Source of the DNA: Parundibacterium terreum
GTDB taxonomy: Bacteria; Pseudomonadota; Gammaproteobacteria; Burkholderiales; Burkholderiaceae_D
Reading direction: 5' to 3'
Assembly (NCBI RefSeq): GCF_014636315.1
Contig: NZ_BMED01000001.1
Coordinates: forward strand, 1,307,941-1,371,940
DNA: 64,000 bases
The position numbers were made by a program, and so were the translations under genes. Positions 60,545 through 64,000 of the stretch are shown here, in pieces. How positions within the stretch are numbered: position 1 is the first letter of the stretch; each line of letters starts with the position of its first letter. The notes beneath the pieces were generated by a model. The model did not search any database. It saw nothing but the letters and a program-made list of their open reading frames with translations, and was not told where the DNA came from.

Positions 60545-60730
60545 CTATGAGCGTTCCACTAGCGCGATATGTCCCGGCAGTTTGAAGTAGGAGCGGCCGT
60601 GCGGCAGTTGTATCTTGATGTGAGCGTATTCCCATTCAATTTCATTCGCTTCGGCGGCGGCCTTGGCTGTCCTGATAGCGGCTTGCATCCACCTGTGTGC
60701 GGGTGCTCTTTGTATATTTATTGTGATCAT
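60545..60730 (-). CDS. Small protein, function unknown
   Basis: A 61-residue soluble protein (MITINIQRAPAHRWMQAAIRTAKAAAEANEIEWEYAHIKIQLPHGRSYFKLPGHIALVERS in outline: short strand, helix, strand). No family recognised. Its start is uncertain: ATG at 60730 has GAG close by, while an ATG at 60790 would add 20 residues. It stands alone between the lipoprotein and thioredoxin genes. Confidence 0.5.
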   Translation of the reverse strand: MITINIQRAPAHRWMQAAIRTAKAAAEANEIEWEYAHIKIQLPHGRSYFKLPGHIALVERS

Positions 60731-60925
60731 GATTTTCTCATCGAAAAATGTTTCGATTACTTCCGTCTTGCCTGGAACGTAATGCCGCATCGATGGATAC
60801 GGTAAGAAAATCATATTTTGCCTGTGACGGCAGAGATATCAGCCGCTATGCAGCGCCGCTGTAGGAAAAACGGAATCAGCAGTGTAGCCTTTTACCCGGA
60901 TCGAAGATGTGGCCGAAGACGCGGC

Positions 60926-61258
60926 TCATGCAACAGCGTCTATCTGTTTCAGGGCCAGGTTGATGTCATTGATATCGACCGGCCTTACCAACCGGGAAAC
61001 TTCCTTGCCGTGGTTTAAAAAGACCAGCGTAGGCCAAAGTTTGACCCCGAAGGAGCGCCCAAGGCGGCGGCCACTGCCGTCTTCTATTTTCAGGTGACTG
61101 ACGTGCGGATGCTCATCCAGCGCTTCGGCAATCAGGGGTTGCGCGGCACGGCAATAGCCGCACCACGGCGCACCGAATTCGATGACGGCGGGGCCATCCA
61201 GCGTATCGATATCGGCGCGTTTTGGTTCCGTTGCTGCATAGGTGTCATTCATTGCCAT
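60926..61258 (-). CDS. Thioredoxin-family protein
   Basis: A 110-residue cytoplasmic thioredoxin-fold protein. The active site WCGYC has Cys33 and Cys36, followed by a conserved fold core and the cis-Pro segment LWPTLVFL. The CGYC dipeptide differs from CGPC of thioredoxin 1, so redox potential and partners may differ. It has no signal peptide. GAGCGAG lies before the ATG. Single gene next to the DkgB gene. Confidence 0.93.
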   Translation of the reverse strand: MAMNDTYAATEPKRADIDTLDGPAVIEFGAPWCGYCRAAQPLIAEALDEHPHVSHLKIEDGSGRRLGRSFGVKLWPTLVFLNHGKEVSRLVRPVDINDINLALKQIDAVA

Positions 61259-61364
61259 GATGTCTCGCTCCCAGTTGGTTAGGGCCCAATTCTTAATATT
61301 GTTTCCTATATTCTATGCCAAATCTGTTCGCTGTTTCACCCAGGCACGCGACACCTCGCCGGCA

Positions 61365-62171
61365 TCAATCCCAGGCTGGCGCCAGGCCTTCCGGGCTGGT
61401 CAGGCGCTGGCTACGTTCCAGTGCTGCGATCTGCGCCATCTCATTCTCAGATAGACGCAATTGCTGTGCCTTCAGGTTGCTTTCCAGGTTGGCGCGTTTG
61501 GTCGATGACGGTATGACCGCATAGCCAAGCTGCATCGCCCAGGCCAGCACCACTTGCGCCGGTGTCGCCTGATGGGTGCCGGCAATTTTCTGGATCACAG
61601 CATCCTGCAATACCTTGCCGTAGGCCAGCGTCATGTAAGAGGTCACGGTTATGCCCTGGCTGCCTGCGAATTCGGCCAGCTTGCGATTTTGCAGATAGGG
61701 ATGCAATTCTATCTGGTTGGTCGCGATCTCTTTTGCACCGACGATATCAATGGCCTGCTGCATCAATGCAACGGTAAAGTTGGAGACGCCAGTCTGGCGT
61801 GTCAGACCCTGCGCCTTGACTTGCTGCAATGCTGCCAGGCTGTCCGCCAGCGGAACTGCCGCATTGGGCGAAGGCCAGTGAATCAAGGTCAGGTCCACAT
61901 AATCGGTGCGCAGTTTGGCGAGACTTTCCTGCAGGCTTGGTACTAAGGCGTCGCGGCCCAGGTTCTCTGTCCATATCTTGGTGGTGATAAATAACTCACT
62001 ACGGGGCACGCCGCTTTCTGCAATCGCCTGGCCGACTTCGGCTTCATTGCCGTAGATCTGGGCCGTATCAATCACGCGGTAGCCCAGTTCCAATCCGGTT
62101 TTGACGGAATCGATGACGGTCTGGCCTTGCAGGCGGAAAGTGCCGAGGCCAAAGGGTGGGATGTTGTTCAT
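61365..62171 (-). CDS. dkgB: 2,5-diketo-D-gluconate reductase B-type aldo-keto reductase
   Basis: A 268-residue cytoplasmic NADPH-dependent reductase closely fitting DkgB. The catalytic tetrad is D35 (VIDTAQIY), Y40, K65 (TTKIW) and H98 (LTLIHWP). The nucleotide region near the C-terminus is [12 protein letters not shown]. It reduces 2,5-diketogluconate, methylglyoxal and other small aldehydes and ketones. Separated by 84 bases from the MFS transporter gene on the same strand, so they may be transcribed together. Confidence 0.95.
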   Translation of the reverse strand: MNNIPPFGLGTFRLQGQTVIDSVKTGLELGYRVIDTAQIYGNEAEVGQAIAESGVPRSELFITTKIWTENLGRDALVPSLQESLAKLRTDYVDLTLIHWPSPNAAVPLADSLAALQQVKAQGLTRQTGVSNFTVALMQQAIDIVGAKEIATNQIELHPYLQNRKLAEFAGSQGITVTSYMTLAYGKVLQDAVIQKIAGTHQATPAQVVLAWAMQLGYAVIPSSTKRANLESNLKAQQLRLSENEMAQIAALERSQRLTSPEGLAPAWD

Positions 62172-62255
62172 GGTATTTCCTTTATCTGCTTATTTTGTCT
62201 ATTTACTTTGACTACTTGTTTGCAAAGCAGGCAGCCGTGCCCACCCTGCTGAAAA

Positions 62256-63467
62256 CTAGTGCCCGACGACCATATTGGATTTCTTCGCCCCGGCAACCTG
62301 CGGGATAGGATTGCGTTTATCCAGCACGCCGCTCCATGCCGTCAGGCCCAGTGCGCCCAGCACAACCAGCGCGCCTATCCATGGCGTATGCATCAAGCCC
62401 AGGTGTTCCACGATCAAGCCGCCACCCCATGCACCGCCGGCGATACCGACATTGAAGGCCGCAATATTCAGGCCGGAAGCCACATCCACCGCACGTGGCG
62501 TGAAGTGTTCAGCCTGCTGCACCACATACACCTGCAAACCCGCGACGTTGCCAAAGGCGACTGCGCCCCACACCAGTACGGTGGCCACGACCAGCCATGG
62601 ATGCGGTGCGGTGAAGTTCAGCACCAGCAATACCAGCGCCAGCAGGGAAAAGATGATCTTCAGGGCGCCTATAGGGCCGCGCTTGTCTGCCAGCTTGCCG
62701 CCCCAGATATTGCCGACCGCCACCGACACGCCGTACACCAGCATCACCAGGCTGATCGCATTGGCGCTGAAGCCGCTGATGTCCTGCAGGATGGGAGCCA
62801 AATAGGTGAAGGCGACAAAAGAACCGCCATAGCCGACCGCCGTCATCGCATATACCAGCAACAGGCGCGGCTGGCCCAGCACCTTGACCTGGTCCATCAA
62901 GGAGGCAGACGCAGAGCTCTTGATCGTGGAAGGCACAAAGATCAGGCTACCGATGAAGGCAATAATGCCCAAGGCGGAAACCGCAAGGAAAGTTTCCCTC
63001 CAGCCGAAATGCTGGCCGATGAAGGTGCCCAGCGGCACGCCGGTCACCAGGGCTACGGTCAGGCCGGTGAACATGATTGCAATCGCGCTGGCTGCCTTTT
63101 CTTTGGGTACCAGGCCGGTGGCAATAGTGGACGCAATGGAAAAGAATACGCCATGCGCCAGACCGGTCAGGATGCGGGCTATGATCAGCGATTCATAACT
63201 CGGCGCTTTCCAGGCCAGCAGATTACCCAGCGTGAACAAGACCATCAGCGACAGCAGCAAGGTCTTGCGTGCGACCTTGCCGGTCAATGCGGTCAATACA
63301 GGTGCGCCGATCGCGACACCGAGTGCATACAGGCTGACCAACAGGCCTGCAGAAGGCAGGCTGACGCCAAGGTCGCCGGCAATGGTAGGGATAAGGCCAA
63401 CGATGACGAACTCCGTCGTTCCGATGGCAAAGGCGCTGATTGTCAGCGCAAGTAAGGCAATGGGCAT
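62256..63467 (-). CDS. MFS transporter (AraJ/YdhP-like sugar or drug efflux family)
   Basis: A 403-residue twelve-helix major facilitator. The N-terminus reads MPIALLALTISAFAIGTTEFVIVGLIPTIAGDLGVSLPSAGLLVSLYALGVAIGAPVLTALTGKVARK, with the motif A region VLTALTGKVARK after the second helix; the first block is the signature of the DHA1/AraJ group of arabinose and drug exporters. GGAG lies 7 bases before the start at 63467, which is preferred to the ATG nine codons upstream. It is divergent from the LysR gene at the window end. Substrate unknown. Confidence 0.93.
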   Translation of the reverse strand: MPIALLALTISAFAIGTTEFVIVGLIPTIAGDLGVSLPSAGLLVSLYALGVAIGAPVLTALTGKVARKTLLLSLMVLFTLGNLLAWKAPSYESLIIARILTGLAHGVFFSIASTIATGLVPKEKAASAIAIMFTGLTVALVTGVPLGTFIGQHFGWRETFLAVSALGIIAFIGSLIFVPSTIKSSASASLMDQVKVLGQPRLLLVYAMTAVGYGGSFVAFTYLAPILQDISGFSANAISLVMLVYGVSVAVGNIWGGKLADKRGPIGALKIIFSLLALVLLVLNFTAPHPWLVVATVLVWGAVAFGNVAGLQVYVVQQAEHFTPRAVDVASGLNIAAFNVGIAGGAWGGGLIVEHLGLMHTPWIGALVVLGALGLTAWSGVLDKRNPIPQVAGAKKSNMVVGH

Positions 63468-63659
63468 GGCAAACTCCACAATAGATTGAGACACCGCTGC
63501 GCTATGAATCCAGCCTGTGAGTCGTCCAGCCTGTGGCTGGTTTCTTGCGAATCACTTGCTTTGCAGCAGTCCCTAGAGGACAACAGGCGCAAGTGTCGCC
63601 GTTTTCGCTTTTGAGAAAAATACCGTGCTGCGCAGAAGATATTTGATTAAAATTCAATA

Positions 63660-64000
63660 ATGAAGAGCACATTAGACGAATTGCTGGCATTTGTAACCGT
63701 GGTGGATAGCGGATCGGTGACGGCAGCGGCGGAACAATTGGAGCAGACCGTATCCGGCATCAGCCGCGCTCTGGGTCGCCTGGAAGAAAAGTTGCAAACA
63801 ACGCTACTCAGACGCACCACGCGCAAACTGGAGCTGACCGAGGAAGGCGGCGTCTTCCTGGCGCAGGCGCGCAAGATACTGGAATCGGTAGACCAGGCGG
63901 AAGAACAGATGGCGATACGCCGCCAGCGCCCATCCGGCCGCCTGCGCATCAATGCCGCTGTGCCCTTCATGTTGCATGTAGTGGTGCCGCTGGTGGAGGG
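63660..64000 (+). CDS. LysR-family transcriptional regulator, cut by window end
   Basis: The first 113 residues of a LysR regulator. The helix-turn-helix reads TLDELLAFVTVVDSGSVTAAAEQLEQTVSGISRALGRLEEKLQTTLLRRTTRKLELTEEG, then the linker helix and the beginning of the effector domain (GRLRINAAVPFM). The frame is open to the last base. The pattern RRTTRKLELTEEG is that of the DmlR/PtxR-like branch. Divergent from the MFS/DkgB genes, which it may control. Confidence 0.95.
   Translation, partial: MKSTLDELLAFVTVVDSGSVTAAAEQLEQTVSGISRALGRLEEKLQTTLLRRTTRKLELTEEGGVFLAQARKILESVDQAEEQMAIRRQRPSGRLRINAAVPFMLHVVVPLVE

Noticed and set aside
62259-63455. 398-codon open frame antisense to the MFS transporter
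   Set aside because: It mirrors the transporter gene; its composition (Gln- and His-rich) is typical of an antisense shadow.

Overview
The window reads as chromosomal DNA of a betaproteobacterium, most likely Burkholderiales and probably Oxalobacteraceae. This is an inference from the 1607-residue NAD-glutamate dehydrogenase, the many LysR regulators, the PEP-CTERM protein and general protein style; no rRNA or tRNA gene was seen to confirm it. I found no CRISPR array, insertion sequence, phage block or plasmid origin. About 56 protein genes plus two broken ones are supported. Both window ends cut genes: a sensor kinase on the left and a LysR regulator on the right.

Layout. 1-6.1 kb: a two-component locus in which two paralogous beta-propeller histidine kinases flank one NarL-type response regulator. 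6.3-11.6 kb: a small membrane protein, a membrane fatty-acid hydroxylase/sterol desaturase and a large GGDEF-EAL protein. 11.6-19.5 kb (minus strand): a small protein, an alpha/beta hydrolase, a three-gene operon (TPR membrane protein, M48 membrane protease, secreted protein), then a lipoprotein followed by a frameshifted metallophosphoesterase. 20-30.6 kb: an Aer-type aerotaxis receptor, a LysR regulator, a GNAT acetyltransferase, and a minus-strand run of envelope and secreted proteins (PEP-CTERM, OmpW, a second barrel, ankyrin protein), with a GST and a dienelactone-hydrolase-like enzyme. 30.6-32.1 kb: an AT-rich island with one orphan gene. 32.1-36.9 kb: NAD-glutamate dehydrogenase. 37-50.4 kb: metabolic enzymes paired divergently with their regulators (MPH-like hydrolase/LysR, LytTR/acyltransferase, SDR/LysR, PF10118 protein/TetR, CMD-tautomerase-DUF4865/LysR) and a second MBL hydrolase. 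50.5-58 kb: a SLATT-like protein, an M24 peptidase-like protein, a GlxA-type regulator, a PAS histidine kinase with an Lrp/AsnC remnant behind it, a small HTH-like protein and a methyltransferase. 58-64 kb: universal stress protein, thioesterase plus solute-binding lipoprotein, thioredoxin, DkgB, an MFS exporter and a LysR regulator.

The clearest non-coding signals are two exact FNR/Anr boxes (TTGAT-N4-ATCAA), one before the aerotaxis gene and one before ompW, which suggest a shared low-oxygen response. Others are paired perfect TetR-type operators, three helically phased direct repeats between the LytTR gene and its acyltransferase, long perfect inverted repeats before the GlxA-type and HTH-like genes, and several strong intrinsic terminators. 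No complete novel defence or biosynthetic system is evident. The best candidates for undescribed biology are the M48/TPR/secreted-protein operon, the kinase-regulator-kinase cluster, the AT-rich HEPN-like orphan and the solitary SLATT-like protein.
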